Source of the DNA: Azonexaceae bacterium
GTDB taxonomy: Bacteria; Pseudomonadota; Gammaproteobacteria; Burkholderiales; Rhodocyclaceae
Reading direction: 5' to 3'
Length of the DNA: 64,000 bases
NCBI GenBank assembly: GCA_013335535.1
Contig: JAAXVL010000005.1
Span: 124,001 to 188,000 of the forward strand
The translations under genes and the position numbers were made by a program. The notes below the pieces were generated by a model. The model had not been told where the DNA came from, searched no databases, and saw only the letters and a list, made by a program, of their open reading frames with translations. Below, in pieces: positions 18,429 to 28,853 of this stretch (the stretch's first letter is position 1; every line of letters starts with the position of its first letter).

Positions 18429-19247
18429 ATGAACGCCCCCACCACCCCCATCCCCGACGTCCAGAACTCAGCCGACACACGCCACATCGCCATCAACAAG
18501 GTCGGCATCAAGTCCATCCGCCACCCGATCAAGGTCCAGGACAAATCGACCGGCGTCCAGCACACCATCGCCATGTTCAACATGTACGTCGGCCTGCCGC
18601 ACAACTTCAAGGGCACGCACATGTCGCGCTTCGTGGAGATCCTGAACAGCCACGAACGCGAGATTTCCGTCGAGAACTTCCCGGTCATGCTACGCGACAT
18701 GGTTGCCAAGCTCGAAGCCGAAACCGGCCACATCGAGATGAACTTCCCGTATTTCATCAACAAGACGGCGCCGATTTCCGGCGTGCAGAGCCTGATGGAC
18801 TACGACGTCACGTTCATCGGCGACATCTGCCACGGCGAGATCGCTACCTCGGTCAAGGTCGTCGTACCGGTGACCAGTCTGTGCCCCTGCTCGAAGAAAA
18901 TCTCCGAGTACGGCGCCCACAACCAGCGCTCGCACGTCACGGTCACTGCCCGCACCAACGATTTCGTGTGGATCGAGGAAATTGTCCAGCTCGTCGAACA
19001 GGAAGCCTCATGCGAACTGTATGGCCTGCTCAAGCGCCCGGACGAGAAATACGTCACCGAACGCGCCTACGACAACCCCAAGTTTGTCGAAGACATGGTC
19101 CGCGACGTCGCCGCCCGCCTCAATGCCGAGCCGCGCGTCGATGCCTACGTGGTCGAATCGGAAAATTTCGAGTCGATCCACAACCATTCGGCTTACGCCT
19201 TGATCGAGAACGACAAGAAGAAACCCAGCGTTCACAGCGCAGGCTGA
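18429..19247 (+). CDS. folE2: GTP cyclohydrolase FolE2 (type IB)
   Basis: Converts GTP to dihydroneopterin triphosphate, the first step of folate (and queuosine) synthesis. The FolE2 type works with metals other than zinc and is often used under zinc limitation. The protein has 272 residues. The key metal-ligand segment [19 protein letters not shown] is present, as are [11 protein letters not shown] and [12 protein letters not shown]. It lies 18 bp downstream of dxs. Its stop faces the rplS operon, with a shared terminator and repeat copy C between them. Confidence 0.95.
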   Translation: MNAPTTPIPDVQNSADTRHIAINKVGIKSIRHPIKVQDKSTGVQHTIAMFNMYVGLPHNFKGTHMSRFVEILNSHEREISVENFPVMLRDMVAKLEAETGHIEMNFPYFINKTAPISGVQSLMDYDVTFIGDICHGEIATSVKVVVPVTSLCPCSKKISEYGAHNQRSHVTVTARTNDFVWIEEIVQLVEQEASCELYGLLKRPDEKYVTERAYDNPKFVEDMVRDVAARLNAEPRVDAYVVESENFESIHNHSAYALIENDKKKPSVHSAG

Positions 19248-19275
19248 TCCGAGACATGGAGGTCACAGCGGTGAC

Positions 19276-19313
19276 TTCCACGGTCAACAGGAAAAATTGG
19301 CCAAAATCGAAAT
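19276..19313 (+). repeat. Dispersed CCACGGTCAACCGG repeat, copy C
   Basis: TTCCACGGTCAACAGGAAAA followed by ATTGGCCAAAATCGAAAT. One base differs in the conserved core (ACAGG for ACCGG). It sits between the convergent folE2 and rplS genes, just before their shared terminator. Confidence 0.75.
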
Positions 19314-19320
19314 CAATAAA

Positions 19321-19345
19321 AAAGGGCGCCGAAGCGCCCTTTTTT
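19321..19345. terminator. Bidirectional terminator between folE2 and rplS
   Basis: GGGCGC CGAA GCGCCC forms a 6-bp GC stem, extended by A/T pairs, and is flanked by an A-run on the left and TTTTTT on the right. It can therefore end transcription from both folE2 and the rpsP-rimM-trmD-rplS operon. Confidence 0.85.
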
Positions 19346-19362
19346 CATACCGGGTATATCGC

Positions 19363-19743
19363 TTAAGCAGCGACGACCGGCTTTTCCTTGCGAACCAGTT
19401 TTTCCTTGATACGAGCCGACTTGCCAGAACGCTCGCGCAGGTAGTACAGCTTGGCGCGACGAACATCACCACGACGCTTAACTTCAATGGAAGCGACCAG
19501 TGGGGAGTACGACTGGAAGGTACGCTCGACGCCTTCGCCGGACGAAATCTTGCGCACGGTGAAAGCAGAGTTCAGGCCGCGGTTACGCTTGGCGATAACG
19601 ACGCCTTCGTAAGCCTGCAGACGCTCGCGGTTACCTTCCTTGACCTTCACTTGCACGACAATGGTGTCGCCCGGTGCGAAGTCAGGAATGGTCTTGCCCA
19701 GACGAGCAATTTCTTCTTTTTCCAACTGTTCAATCAGGTTCAT
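19363..19743 (-). CDS. rplS: 50S ribosomal protein L19
   Basis: Ribosomal protein at the 30S-50S interface. It has 126 residues. The family patterns [18 protein letters not shown] and [16 protein letters not shown] are clear, as is [26 protein letters not shown] precedes the ATG. It is the last gene of rpsP-rimM-trmD-rplS. Confidence 0.98.
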   Translation of the reverse strand: MNLIEQLEKEEIARLGKTIPDFAPGDTIVVQVKVKEGNRERLQAYEGVVIAKRNRGLNSAFTVRKISSGEGVERTFQSYSPLVASIEVKRRGDVRRAKLYYLRERSGKSARIKEKLVRKEKPVVAA

Positions 19744-19768
19744 GTGAGATCCTTTAATTTATAAACAC

Positions 19769-20533
19769 TTACTCACCGCATTGCTCCTCTCCGGAAATTT
19801 CCGTGAGTAGTTGCGCTTCTTCCGCGGTCAGGCTGCGGTGCGCCAGTAAATCCGGCCGGCGCTTCCGGGTTCTAGCCAACGACTGTTTAAGCCGCCAGCG
19901 TCGAATTTTTTTGTGGTCACCAGACATCAAAACCGCCGGCACCGCCTCGCCCTCGTAAACCTCAGGGCGGGTGTAGTGCGGACAATCCAGCAGACCACCG
20001 ACAAACGAATCTTCCACCGCCGAAGCGGCATCTCCGAGCACCCCCGGCAACTGGCGGACAACGGCATCAATCAAGGCCATCGCCGGCAACTCGCCACCGG
20101 AAAGCACAAAATCCCCGATCGAAATTTCTTCATCGACACAGCGCTCGATCAGCCGCTCGTCAATTCCTTCATAACGACCACAAAGAAGGATCAATCCTTC
20201 ATCACCCGTCGCCAACTGCATCACCCTGTCATGGGTGAGCGGCGCACCCTGCGGCGAGAGGTAGATGACCCGGCTCTTCGCCAGCCCCGCCTCGCGCTGC
20301 TGCGCCTTCGCAGCGTTGATCGCCTTCTCCAGCGGCCCCGGCTGCATCAGCATGCCCGGCCCGCCCCCGAAAGGACGATCATCGACCCGTCGCCAGGTGT
20401 TCTCGGCGAAATCCCGGGGATTCCAGCCTTGCCACACCCAGCGCTGTTCTTCCAGCGCCCGACGGGTAATGCCACTTTCCGTTACTGCCGCGAACATCTC
20501 CGGAAAGAGGGTAATGCAGTCAAACCGGATCAC
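19769..20533 (-). CDS. trmD: tRNA (guanine-N1-)-methyltransferase (TrmD)
   Basis: Methylates G37 of tRNAs, using S-adenosylmethionine bound in a trefoil knot, and prevents +1 frameshifting. With the GTG at 20533, which overlaps the rimM stop as GTGA, the protein has 254 residues and begins [14 protein letters not shown], matching the usual family start. A GTG at 20548 is an alternative that adds five residues. The motifs [30 protein letters not shown] and [19 protein letters not shown] are typical. Confidence 0.95.
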   Translation of the reverse strand: MIRFDCITLFPEMFAAVTESGITRRALEEQRWVWQGWNPRDFAENTWRRVDDRPFGGGPGMLMQPGPLEKAINAAKAQQREAGLAKSRVIYLSPQGAPLTHDRVMQLATGDEGLILLCGRYEGIDERLIERCVDEEISIGDFVLSGGELPAMALIDAVVRQLPGVLGDAASAVEDSFVGGLLDCPHYTRPEVYEGEAVPAVLMSGDHKKIRRWRLKQSLARTRKRRPDLLAHRSLTAEEAQLLTEISGEEQCGE

Positions 20534-21042
20534 CAGTCGCTGCCCCACTCCACTCGAATCTGCCCGGCTTCCTTCTCCACCGTCAGCACGACTGCCGAAA
20601 CAAAGGGCAGCAGGCGTTCGACGCCGTCATCACCAACGACGCGCAAAACGGCGTTGGCTCCGGTTTCGATCAGCCCGGCCACCTTGCCGAGCCGCTCGTC
20701 AGCGGTATTAATGACATCCAGACCGATCAGATCGGTCCAGTAAAACTCATCCTTGTCAGTCGTTGGCAACGCTGCACGCGGCGCCCCGACTAGAACCCCC
20801 TTCATCGCTTCAGCAGCAGAACGATCGGCAACGCCATCCAACAGCACCACCACACCGTTACCGTGGGCTTTCAGGCTTTTCAGCCCGCATTCGCGCCACG
20901 GCTCACCTTCTCGCGCAATCCACCAAACAGGCATTTCAGCCCAGGCCAGCGGATCATCCCCGAAGGGGTACAACCAAAGCCAGCCCTGAATCCCGTAGGG
21001 GTCGGCCAGCCGACCCAGTACGACGATATCGTTGCTGCTCAA
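20530..21042 (-). CDS. rimM: 16S rRNA maturation factor RimM
   Basis: Assists assembly of the 30S head and binds ribosomal protein S19. It has 170 residues with an N-terminal RimM beta-barrel ([22 protein letters not shown]) and a C-terminal PRC-barrel ([22 protein letters not shown]). It lies between rpsP and trmD and overlaps trmD, as expected for this operon. Confidence 0.96.
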   Translation of the reverse strand: MSSNDIVVLGRLADPYGIQGWLWLYPFGDDPLAWAEMPVWWIAREGEPWRECGLKSLKAHGNGVVVLLDGVADRSAAEAMKGVLVGAPRAALPTTDKDEFYWTDLIGLDVINTADERLGKVAGLIETGANAVLRVVGDDGVERLLPFVSAVVLTVEKEAGQIRVEWGSDW

Positions 21043-21051
21043 AACAAAAAC

Positions 21052-21306
21052 TTAGGCGGCTTGCTGAGCAGCGTGCTGCTTGACCAGACGGGCAACGGTC
21101 GGCGACAGCTGGGCGCCATTGCTCTGCCAGTAGGCCAGACGATCGACGGAAACGCGCAGAGCTTCTGCACTGCCGGAAGCAACCGGGTTGTAGAAGCCGA
21201 TACGTTCAACGAAACGGCCATCACGACGATTGCGGGAATCGGTAACAACCATGTTGTAGAACGGGCGCTTCTTGGCGCCACCACGGGCAAGACGGATAAC
21301 AACCAT
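21052..21306 (-). CDS. rpsP: 30S ribosomal protein S16
   Basis: Eighty-four residues, the usual length. It begins [20 protein letters not shown] with RIGFYNPVA further on, both family signatures. First gene of the rpsP-rimM-trmD-rplS operon, with a promoter candidate 36 bp upstream of the ATG. Confidence 0.98.
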   Translation of the reverse strand: MVVIRLARGGAKKRPFYNMVVTDSRNRRDGRFVERIGFYNPVASGSAEALRVSVDRLAYWQSNGAQLSPTVARLVKQHAAQQAA

Positions 21307-21341
21307 GAGAATACTTTCGTTAGCTGGAAAAAAGACCCGGA

Positions 21342-21369
21342 ATTATATCGCTTTATCAAGGAAAAACAA
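21342..21369 (-). promoter_or_regulatory. Sigma-70 promoter of the rpsP operon
   Basis: On the minus strand, TTGTTT (-35) and TATAAT (-10) are 16 bp apart, with the -10 box 36 bp before the rpsP ATG. This is a good match for a ribosomal-protein promoter. Confidence 0.6.
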
Positions 21370-21471
21370 GCCACTTAGGAATTGAGAAACACGGTTGTAC
21401 CGAACACCCACCTTTCTCTCCTACGCCGCACCAATGGCGAAAAGGTAAATATTTGTTATTCTGTGAGAGCC

Positions 21472-22980
21472 ATGAGCACCTCACCAGAGTTCCTTTCACC
21501 AGCCCCACCCGACGCCAATATCAAGAGCATTCTTGAATGGCTGGCTCTGGCACACGGGAGAACCGGCTCTGACGACGCTGACCAGCTGCATCGCCAGCTC
21601 CTGCTACTGCGCGAAGCGGCCATTCCGAACTTCCAGCGCCTCAAGTTGCTCGATCTGCTCTACGGTCAAGCCGAACGGGTCGCCAACGGCGAATTGCCGC
21701 GACTGCATGATGTCACCCTGCCCATTTCCCGCAAGCAACGGCAACGTGTGCGCGTGCTACTCGATGTACTCGAAACCCTGACGCAGGATTATTTCAACAC
21801 ACTGGCCGAACTGTTCGATCCGGAAGGGCCGGGCTCCTCACGCGTACCCCACGTTTCGTTGCGACGGGCCATGCACACGATTGCCTGGCAAGTACGGATC
21901 ACACACCTGATTGCAGCACCGCAGTCCGCCGGTCTCTGGCAGCTACTGCATTCCGCTTTTCTCACGGCGCGGCGCCTCGGTCTTGAAGAGTTTCCCGGGC
22001 CACAGGGCACGCAGACCATACGCCAGATCTATATCGGCATTTTGCTTGCTGCAGCCGCACAGCCAGCCTCGTTCTCGCCAGCCGAACTGGAGTTCATCAA
22101 CGAGTTCATCAACGATAGCAGTCCGAGCATTGACCTTCTTGAGACACCGCCACTCAACAGTGGCGGCGTTTTCTGGGTTGACCTCGACAAGGATTTTCCG
22201 GCTCATGCGCTAATCCGCCGCATCCCGACGCCCGATGCCCGCGTGCTCTATTTCTCATGCGACACCATCGCTGAACAAGCCTTGAAACAGCGCACTGCAC
22301 TCCTGCAAGGCATTCCTGCACAAACACTCGGCCTCCCTTTATTTGCCGACACCAGCGCCGGCACGGGGACGCTGCTACGCATCAACCGGCTTTGGGGCCA
22401 CCCCACCAAGCGGCGATTCTCGCGGCGTCGCCAGTCCTATCGGGCCAACCTCTGCTCCGGCCTCGGCAACCTCTGGCAACTTATGAAGTCCCAGCAAACA
22501 CCGCGGGATCTGAGCGAGTGGATGGTAACCAACGAAAGCCCCGATGGTTACTCGCTGATGCACATGTCAGGGCAAACCCAACACCTGCGCGTCGGCGATA
22601 TTGTTGCACTACAAACCTTGGGCGACCAGTCCGAGGCAACGCCAACATGGCATGTCTGCATCATCCGCTGGGCCGTATCGGAGAATCCCGAGCATATTGA
22701 ACTGGGGCTGCAGATACTTGCCCCCAACGCGACCGCGGTGGAAATCACGCACACCTACGCGCTGGAATCGAGCAATGTTGCGGCGCTTATCCTGCCTCCG
22801 ACACCACCGCTCCGCCCAACGCAATCACTGGTGCTGCCGGCCGGCCTGCTAAAAGAAAACACACGGCGAATAATCGTCGTGATCGAGGCGGAGAATCTGG
22901 AAATTCGCGAGGTTCAGGCCACCAGCCTCGACGAGCAAACGAGTGCCATCGAAATTTTCAGCGTTTTGCCGGACGATTGA
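21472..22980 (+). CDS. PilZ-like domain protein (candidate c-di-GMP receptor)
   Basis: A 502-residue soluble protein. The N-terminal 300 residues are helical and not assigned to a family. A C-terminal PilZ-like region carries RQSYR at 320-324 and NESPDG at 354-359, matching the RxxxR ... (D/N)xSxxG c-di-GMP-binding signature. It is followed by beta-strand segments (LRVGDIVAL, WHVCIIRWAV, HIELGLQILAP). The chosen ATG at 21472 has GAGAG upstream. It is divergent from rpsP and overlaps the convergent YihY gene by 23 bp. With two diguanylate cyclases in this window it may be an effector of the same signalling, but its target is unknown. Confidence 0.7.
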   Translation: MSTSPEFLSPAPPDANIKSILEWLALAHGRTGSDDADQLHRQLLLLREAAIPNFQRLKLLDLLYGQAERVANGELPRLHDVTLPISRKQRQRVRVLLDVLETLTQDYFNTLAELFDPEGPGSSRVPHVSLRRAMHTIAWQVRITHLIAAPQSAGLWQLLHSAFLTARRLGLEEFPGPQGTQTIRQIYIGILLAAAAQPASFSPAELEFINEFINDSSPSIDLLETPPLNSGGVFWVDLDKDFPAHALIRRIPTPDARVLYFSCDTIAEQALKQRTALLQGIPAQTLGLPLFADTSAGTGTLLRINRLWGHPTKRRFSRRRQSYRANLCSGLGNLWQLMKSQQTPRDLSEWMVTNESPDGYSLMHMSGQTQHLRVGDIVALQTLGDQSEATPTWHVCIIRWAVSENPEHIELGLQILAPNATAVEITHTYALESSNVAALILPPTPPLRPTQSLVLPAGLLKENTRRIIVVIEAENLEIREVQATSLDEQTSAIEIFSVLPDD

Positions 22981-23791
22981 TACTGGCGGCAACAAGACCA
23001 CCAAACAGTACGACTGCCCACGACAGGTGCAGCCAAACCAGAAACACCGGGAAGGCAGCAAAGGCACCGTAGATGCTTTTCAGCATGGCAGAACTGACCA
23101 GGAAGACTTCAAACACCTTTTGCATGACCGAGAAAGCCAGCGTGGCAAAAATTCCGCCGGTCAATGCCGCACGCCGCGACACCGGAGCATTCGGTACAGC
23201 GTAATAGAGAAACGAGAAAAACAGGCCGAGCAGCACCATCGCCACAGCCTTCAGGGCAAAACGCCGAATCCAGACAGGTTCATCGAACCAGCCCAAAGAG
23301 GTCGTCACGGCAAATGACATCGCACCGGCCACTGCCCCCAGAACGAATGGCCAGACGGCCATCACAAATGCATACAAACGCAGACGGGCCAGCACCGGGC
23401 GCGGCTGGACCTGCCAAAGATGATTGAACGCCCGCTCGATGGTATTCATCAACAAAAAGGCAGTGACGCTCAGCACTGCGATACCAGCCAGCGTCAAACG
23501 CTGCGCCTTGTGCGAAAACTTGCCGATATTTCCGGCAATGGTGCCGGCAGCGCCGGGTGGCAGCAAAGCCTCGCGGATCAATAAATCGAGTCGTTCCGCC
23601 AACAGGTCAAGATACGGAACGGCACCGGCGACCGAGAGCACCACTGCCACCAATGGCACGAGCGCCATGAGGGTCGTGAAGGCCAGCGCAGAACTGGTCT
23701 GCATCATGTTCTCGCTATGAAAGCGCCGGAAGATGCCGACGCTCCTTGGCGGCTTGAGGCGGCCGCGACGGGATCGGGAGTGGTTTTGCAT
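22958..23791 (-). CDS. YihY/BrkB family inner-membrane protein
   Basis: A 277-residue protein with about six hydrophobic helices, of the YihY (UPF0761) family, formerly labelled ribonuclease BN in error. Family features are SALAFTTLMALVPLVAVVLS, LMNTIERAFNHLWQV and a C-terminal VFLVWLHLSWAVVLFGG. Molecular function is not known. ATG 23791 leaves the 21-bp divergent gap to wrbA. Its 3' end overlaps the convergent PilZ-like gene. Confidence 0.88.
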   Translation of the reverse strand: MQNHSRSRRGRLKPPRSVGIFRRFHSENMMQTSSALAFTTLMALVPLVAVVLSVAGAVPYLDLLAERLDLLIREALLPPGAAGTIAGNIGKFSHKAQRLTLAGIAVLSVTAFLLMNTIERAFNHLWQVQPRPVLARLRLYAFVMAVWPFVLGAVAGAMSFAVTTSLGWFDEPVWIRRFALKAVAMVLLGLFFSFLYYAVPNAPVSRRAALTGGIFATLAFSVMQKVFEVFLVSSAMLKSIYGAFAAFPVFLVWLHLSWAVVLFGGLVAASINRPAKR

Positions 23792-23798
23792 GGGGCCG

Positions 23799-23804
23799 TA
23801 TAAT
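23799..23804 (+). promoter_or_regulatory. -10 box immediately upstream of wrbA
   Basis: Perfect TATAAT only 8 bp before the wrbA ATG at 23813. The predicted start of transcription is within about two bases of the start codon, so the mRNA could be leaderless. No convincing -35 element or Shine-Dalgarno sequence is visible. Confidence 0.4.
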
Positions 23805-23812
23805 AGCCGACC

Positions 23813-24409
23813 ATGAAAGACATCCTCGTCCTCTATTACAGCCACCGCGGCTCTGTCCGCGCGCTCGCCGAACGCATCGCAGCCGGCATCGAATCGGTTC
23901 CTGGCATGCAGGCCCGCCTGCGTACCGTCCCCCGCGTTTCAGCCACCTGCGAAACGACCGAACCGGGTGTTCCGGACTTCGGCGCGCCTTACGTCGAACT
24001 CGCCGACCTTGAGGAATGCGTTGGCCTAGCTTTGGGCAGCCCGGTTCGCTTCGGCAACATGGCGGCGCCAATGAAATATTTCTGGGATGGCACCATCGCC
24101 GACTGGCTGAATGGCACACTGGCCGGCAAACCCGCCTGCGTCTTCACGTCGAGTGGCAGCCACCACGGCGGCAACGAAAGTACCTTGCTGTCAATGATGC
24201 TGCCCCTGCTTCACCACGGAATGCTGATCATCGGCCTTCCCTTTACTGAACCCGAGCTTTCCTCAACCAGCGCTGGCGGCACGCCTTATGGCCCGAGCCA
24301 TGTCGCTGGCGCGACCGGCAGCCCGCTACTGACCGAAGCCGAGAGCCGCCTGGCTTTTATCCAGGGACAGCGCATTTCAAATTTAGCCCAAAAACTGAGT
24401 AGACCGTGA
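23813..24409 (+). CDS. wrbA: NAD(P)H:quinone oxidoreductase, WrbA-type flavodoxin
   Basis: FMN-dependent quinone reductase of 198 residues that protects against redox cycling. The flavodoxin phosphate-binding loop YYSHRGSVRALAE is near the N-terminus. The family segments GSPVRFGNMAAPMKYFWDG, FTSSGSHHGGNESTL and GTPYGPSHVAG are clear. No Shine-Dalgarno sequence precedes the ATG. The stop overlaps the GTG of the DUF2069 gene. Confidence 0.93.
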   Translation: MKDILVLYYSHRGSVRALAERIAAGIESVPGMQARLRTVPRVSATCETTEPGVPDFGAPYVELADLEECVGLALGSPVRFGNMAAPMKYFWDGTIADWLNGTLAGKPACVFTSSGSHHGGNESTLLSMMLPLLHHGMLIIGLPFTEPELSSTSAGGTPYGPSHVAGATGSPLLTEAESRLAFIQGQRISNLAQKLSRP

Positions 24410-24777
24410 CAACCGCCACCCGTTATCAGATTTCCGCCAGCGCCTGTCTGATCGCGCTGATTTTCCTCTGCCTGGCCTGGGAAGGCTGGCTGGCGCCACT
24501 CCGGCCTGGTGGCTCATGGATGGTCTTGAAAGGCGCATTCCTGCTCGTTCCGCTCTTCGGCATCCTGCGCGGCAAGCGCTACACCTACAAATGGCTGTCG
24601 CTGTTCATCCAGTTCTACCTGATGGAAGGACTGCTGCGCGCCACCAGCGACCACGGGGTGATCCAGCAACTCGCTGTGGCCGAGACGGTTCTGGCCACCG
24701 CTCTTTTCGTCCTGACCATACTCTTTATCCGCACCACCCGCGCCCCCAAAGAAGAAAAAGCCGCCCAGCAGAGCTGA
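24406..24777 (+). CDS. DUF2069 membrane protein
   Basis: A 123-residue inner-membrane protein with four hydrophobic segments, matching DUF2069 (WEGWLAPLRPGGSWMVLK, GILRGKRYTYKWLSLFIQFYL in two parts). Function is unknown; in many betaproteobacteria it follows wrbA, as here. The GTG start overlaps the wrbA stop (GTGA). Confidence 0.88.
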   Translation: MTTATRYQISASACLIALIFLCLAWEGWLAPLRPGGSWMVLKGAFLLVPLFGILRGKRYTYKWLSLFIQFYLMEGLLRATSDHGVIQQLAVAETVLATALFVLTILFIRTTRAPKEEKAAQQS

Positions 24778-24784
24778 AGCGGCT
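24755..24784 (-). terminator. Probable leuA terminator
   Basis: On the minus strand AGCCGC and GCGGCT form a 6-bp stem with a 14-base loop, followed by TTTTTCTTCTTT. It lies 25 bp after the leuA stop and overlaps the 3' end of the convergent DUF2069 gene. The long loop lowers confidence. Confidence 0.45.
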
Positions 24785-24808
24785 TCCGGTGAGATCTGGC
24801 GCGGGCAA

Positions 24809-26350
24809 TCAGACGTCGCCCTGGGCCTTCACCTTGTCGAGCGAGGAATGCAGCTTGTTAAGGGCATTCAGATAGGAACGCGCCGAGGCGATGACGATAT
24901 CCGTATCGGCGCCATTGCCGTTAACGACACGGTCGGCCTTGGTCAGACGCGTCGTCACTTCGCCCTGAGCATCGGTACCGGTCGTGATTGCATTGACCGA
25001 GTAAAGCATCAACTGCGCGCCGCTGTTGACGATGCCCTCAATGGCTTTGAAGGTCGCATCGACCGGACCACCGCCTTCGGCTTCGCCCTTCTGCTCGACA
25101 CCACCAACGCTCAAAATCACCTTGGCGTGAGGCATCTCGCCAGTTTCAGAGCAGACATGTGAATAGAGCAGCTTGTAATGCTCCTGATCGGGCGTCACCA
25201 CCTCGTCGGAAACCAGCGCATGCAGGTCTTCATCGAAGATTTCGTGCTTGCGGTCGGCCAGTTCCTTGAAGCGGGCAAAGGCGGCATTGACGGCTTCATC
25301 GCTTTCCAGCTCAATGCCAAGTTCCTGCAAACGACTCTTGAACGCGTTCCGCCCGGAATGCTTCCCGAGAACCAGCTTATTCTGTGTCCACCCCACATCC
25401 TGCGCACGCATGATTTCGTAGGTTTCGCGGTGTTTGAGTACGCCGTCCTGATGGATGCCAGACTCGTGCGCGAAAGCATTGGCCCCGACCACCGCCTTGT
25501 TCGGCTGAACCGGGTAGCCGGTGATCTGCGAAATCAACTTGGAAGCCGGGACGATCTGCGTCGTATCGATGCGTGTTTCGAGTTCGAAAATATCCGGCCG
25601 AGTACGCACCGTCATGACGATTTCCTCGAGCGCCGCGTTGCCGGCACGCTCACCGAGGCCGTTGATCGTACATTCGACCTGCCGTGCCCCGGCCAAAACA
25701 GCTGCCAGCGAATTGGAAACAGCCAGCCCGAGATCGTTATGACAATGAACCGACCACACCACCTTGTCCGAATTCGGCACACGCTCAATCAGCTGGCGCA
25801 TGGTTTCTGCGTACTGGAACGGAATGGCGTAACCGACGGTATCCGGCACGTTGATCGTCTTCGCCCCGGCCTTGATCACAGCTTCGAAAATACGGCAAAG
25901 AAAAACAATTTCCGAACGCCCGGCATCCTCGGCCGAAAACTCGATGTCGTCGGTGAACTGCCGCGCCCAGCCGATCGACTTGACCGCCTGCTCGACCACC
26001 TGATCCGGCGACATGCGCAGCTTCTTCTCCATGTGAATCGGAGATGTGGCGATAAAGGTATGAATACGCCCTGATTTCGCCGGTTTGATCGCCTCGCCGG
26101 CCCGACTAATATCGTTCTCGTTAGCACGGGCCAGAGAACAGACCGTCGAATCCTTGATGGCATGAGCGATAGCCTGGATAGACTCGAAATCACCGGGAGA
26201 AGCAGCAGCAAAGCCAGCCTCGATAACATCGACCCGCATCTTTTCCAGTTGGCGGGCAACGCGGATCTTCTCTTCCCGTGTCATCGATGCGCCCGGACTT
26301 TGCTCACCGTCACGCAGGGTCGTATCGAAAATAACCAGATGCTGTTTCAT
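24809..26350 (-). CDS. leuA: 2-isopropylmalate synthase (LeuA)
   Basis: First committed enzyme of leucine synthesis, joining acetyl-CoA and 2-oxoisovalerate. The 513-residue protein has the N-terminal TIM barrel ([30 protein letters not shown] with metal-binding histidines; [13 protein letters not shown]) and a C-terminal leucine-sensing LeuA dimer domain from about 390. It lies 12 bp after pssA, in the same direction as ilvB-ilvH-ilvC. Confidence 0.98.
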   Translation of the reverse strand: MKQHLVIFDTTLRDGEQSPGASMTREEKIRVARQLEKMRVDVIEAGFAAASPGDFESIQAIAHAIKDSTVCSLARANENDISRAGEAIKPAKSGRIHTFIATSPIHMEKKLRMSPDQVVEQAVKSIGWARQFTDDIEFSAEDAGRSEIVFLCRIFEAVIKAGAKTINVPDTVGYAIPFQYAETMRQLIERVPNSDKVVWSVHCHNDLGLAVSNSLAAVLAGARQVECTINGLGERAGNAALEEIVMTVRTRPDIFELETRIDTTQIVPASKLISQITGYPVQPNKAVVGANAFAHESGIHQDGVLKHRETYEIMRAQDVGWTQNKLVLGKHSGRNAFKSRLQELGIELESDEAVNAAFARFKELADRKHEIFDEDLHALVSDEVVTPDQEHYKLLYSHVCSETGEMPHAKVILSVGGVEQKGEAEGGGPVDATFKAIEGIVNSGAQLMLYSVNAITTGTDAQGEVTTRLTKADRVVNGNGADTDIVIASARSYLNALNKLHSSLDKVKAQGDV

Positions 26351-26362
26351 AAATACTCCGAA

Positions 26363-27115
26363 CTACGGGGCTTTGCGTTTGAGCAGGCCAATCCCAGCCT
26401 GGACATAGCCCGACAAACCATAAATGACGAAGAAGCCGAACAGTGCAATTTCCGGGCTATAGGCCACCAGCGCAAAACCCAAGGCAATAGCGGCAATCAC
26501 GAAGAAGGGCACACTCTTCTTGAGATTGATGTCCTTGAAACTGTAAAAACGAATATTGGACACCATGGTCACGCCAGCAAACACCGTTAACACACAGGCC
26601 AACCAGCGCACATCGCTACCGGCCACACCAGTTTCAATGCATACCCACACTAGGCCCGCTACCAGCGCCGCCGCAGCCGGCGAGGGCAAACCCTGGAAAT
26701 AGCGCTTGTCCATGACCTCCAGCGTCGTATTGAAGCGCGCCAAGCGCAGAGCAGCCCCGGCACAGTAGATGAAGGCCGCAATCCAGCCCAGACGCCCCAT
26801 ATCGCGCAGCGCCCATTCATACATCACCAGCGCCGGCGCCGCGCCAAAGCTGACCATATCGGATAGTGAATCGTATTCTGCCCCAAAGGCCGACTGCGTA
26901 TTGGTCAGACGCGCCACGCGGCCATCGAGCCCGTCGAGGACCATGGCGATGAAGATGGCCATCGCCGCCCGCGCAAAGTCGCCCTGCATGGCCTGCACGA
27001 TGGCGAAGAATCCGGCGAACAACGCCGCCGTGGTGAACAGGTTGGGCAACACGTAAATACCGCGCCGCTTAACCTCTGGATTGAACAGCGATTTACGGGG
27101 TTTGAGTTCGGTCAT
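26363..27115 (-). CDS. pssA: CDP-diacylglycerol-serine O-phosphatidyltransferase (PssA)
   Basis: Makes phosphatidylserine, the precursor of phosphatidylethanolamine, in the inner membrane. It has 250 residues and about seven to eight hydrophobic segments. The CDP-alcohol phosphotransferase motif is DGLDGRVARL with the downstream FGAEYDSLSD, carrying the metal-binding aspartates. It is the membrane-integral type II enzyme rather than the E. coli soluble type. It sits between ilvC and leuA, an arrangement common in betaproteobacteria. Confidence 0.95.
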   Translation of the reverse strand: MTELKPRKSLFNPEVKRRGIYVLPNLFTTAALFAGFFAIVQAMQGDFARAAMAIFIAMVLDGLDGRVARLTNTQSAFGAEYDSLSDMVSFGAAPALVMYEWALRDMGRLGWIAAFIYCAGAALRLARFNTTLEVMDKRYFQGLPSPAAAALVAGLVWVCIETGVAGSDVRWLACVLTVFAGVTMVSNIRFYSFKDINLKKSVPFFVIAAIALGFALVAYSPEIALFGFFVIYGLSGYVQAGIGLLKRKAP

Positions 27116-27182
27116 GGGTCACATATCAACGGGCAACCCGAAAAGGATACACCCGGAAAGCATCAAAATCCGCAAACAACAA

Positions 27183-27208
27183 GGGCGGTGCAGTTTCCCA
27201 CACCGCCC
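27183..27208 (-). terminator. Hairpin between ilvC and pssA
   Basis: On the minus strand GGGCGGTG and CACCGCCC form an 8-bp GC-rich stem with a 10-base loop, followed by TTGTTGTTTG. It may terminate or attenuate transcription from ilvBHC before pssA. The U-tract is imperfect. Confidence 0.5.
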
Positions 27209-27216
27209 AAAGCGAA

Positions 27217-27283
27217 GGTAGCGCTAGGCGCGCATGCGCAGACAGTACGTTAGTACGGCAAGCGGAAGCAACGATGCGCTACC
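27217..27283 (-). repeat. Structured inverted-repeat region after ilvC
   Basis: GGTAGCGC (27217-27224) and GCGCTACC (27276-27283) are perfect 8-bp inverted arms 51 bp apart. Between them lie smaller palindromes (GCGCATGCGC; GTACGTTAGTAC). The whole gap between ilvC and pssA appears able to fold. No known RNA family is recognised. Confidence 0.45.
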
Positions 27284-27301
27284 GAGCCCGCGACAACCCA
27301 A

Positions 27302-28342
<1,041 letters not shown>

Positions 28343-28834
28343 TTAGACTTTAAGAATACGATCGCCACGACCAATGCCACAGACACCGGTACGGACGGTT
28401 TCGAGAATCAGGCCGGCATCGAGCGCGGCGATGAAGGAGTCGAGCTTGGAGCTTGCGCCGGTCAACTCGATCACATAGGTCGACTCCGTGACGTCGATGA
28501 TGCGACCACGGAAAATATCGGCCATCCGCTTCATCTCTTCGCGATCCTTGCCGGTGGCGCGAACCTTGATCAGCATCAGTTCGCGCTCGACATGAGCAGC
28601 CTCGGAGAGATCGACCACCTTGACCACATCGACCAGCTTGTTGAGCTGTTTCGTGATCTGCTCCAGCACCTCGTCGGATCCGGAAGTCAGGATGGTCATC
28701 CGGGACAGCGAGGGATCTTCCGTCGGTGCCACGGTCAGCGATTCAATATTGTAGCCACGGGCGGAGAACAGCCCGGCCACGCGGGAAAGTGCGCCCGATT
28801 CGTTTTCAATCAGGATGGAAATGATATGTCGCAT
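28343..28834 (-). CDS. ilvH: Acetolactate synthase small (regulatory) subunit (IlvH/IlvN type)
   Basis: Regulatory subunit conferring valine feedback inhibition. It has 163 residues with an N-terminal ACT domain (ILIENESGALSRVAGLFSARG and NIESLTVAPTEDPSLSRMT) and a C-terminal domain with a second ACT-like region. It lies 19 bp downstream of the catalytic subunit gene. Confidence 0.97.
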   Translation of the reverse strand: MRHIISILIENESGALSRVAGLFSARGYNIESLTVAPTEDPSLSRMTILTSGSDEVLEQITKQLNKLVDVVKVVDLSEAAHVERELMLIKVRATGKDREEMKRMADIFRGRIIDVTESTYVIELTGASSKLDSFIAALDAGLILETVRTGVCGIGRGDRILKV

Positions 28835-28853
28835 TTTTCTTTTCCTCCCCCGC

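Noticed and set aside
28728..28741. GCCACGGTCAGCG in ilvH
   Set aside because: The match ends within the core and the codons (TVAP) are normal for IlvH.
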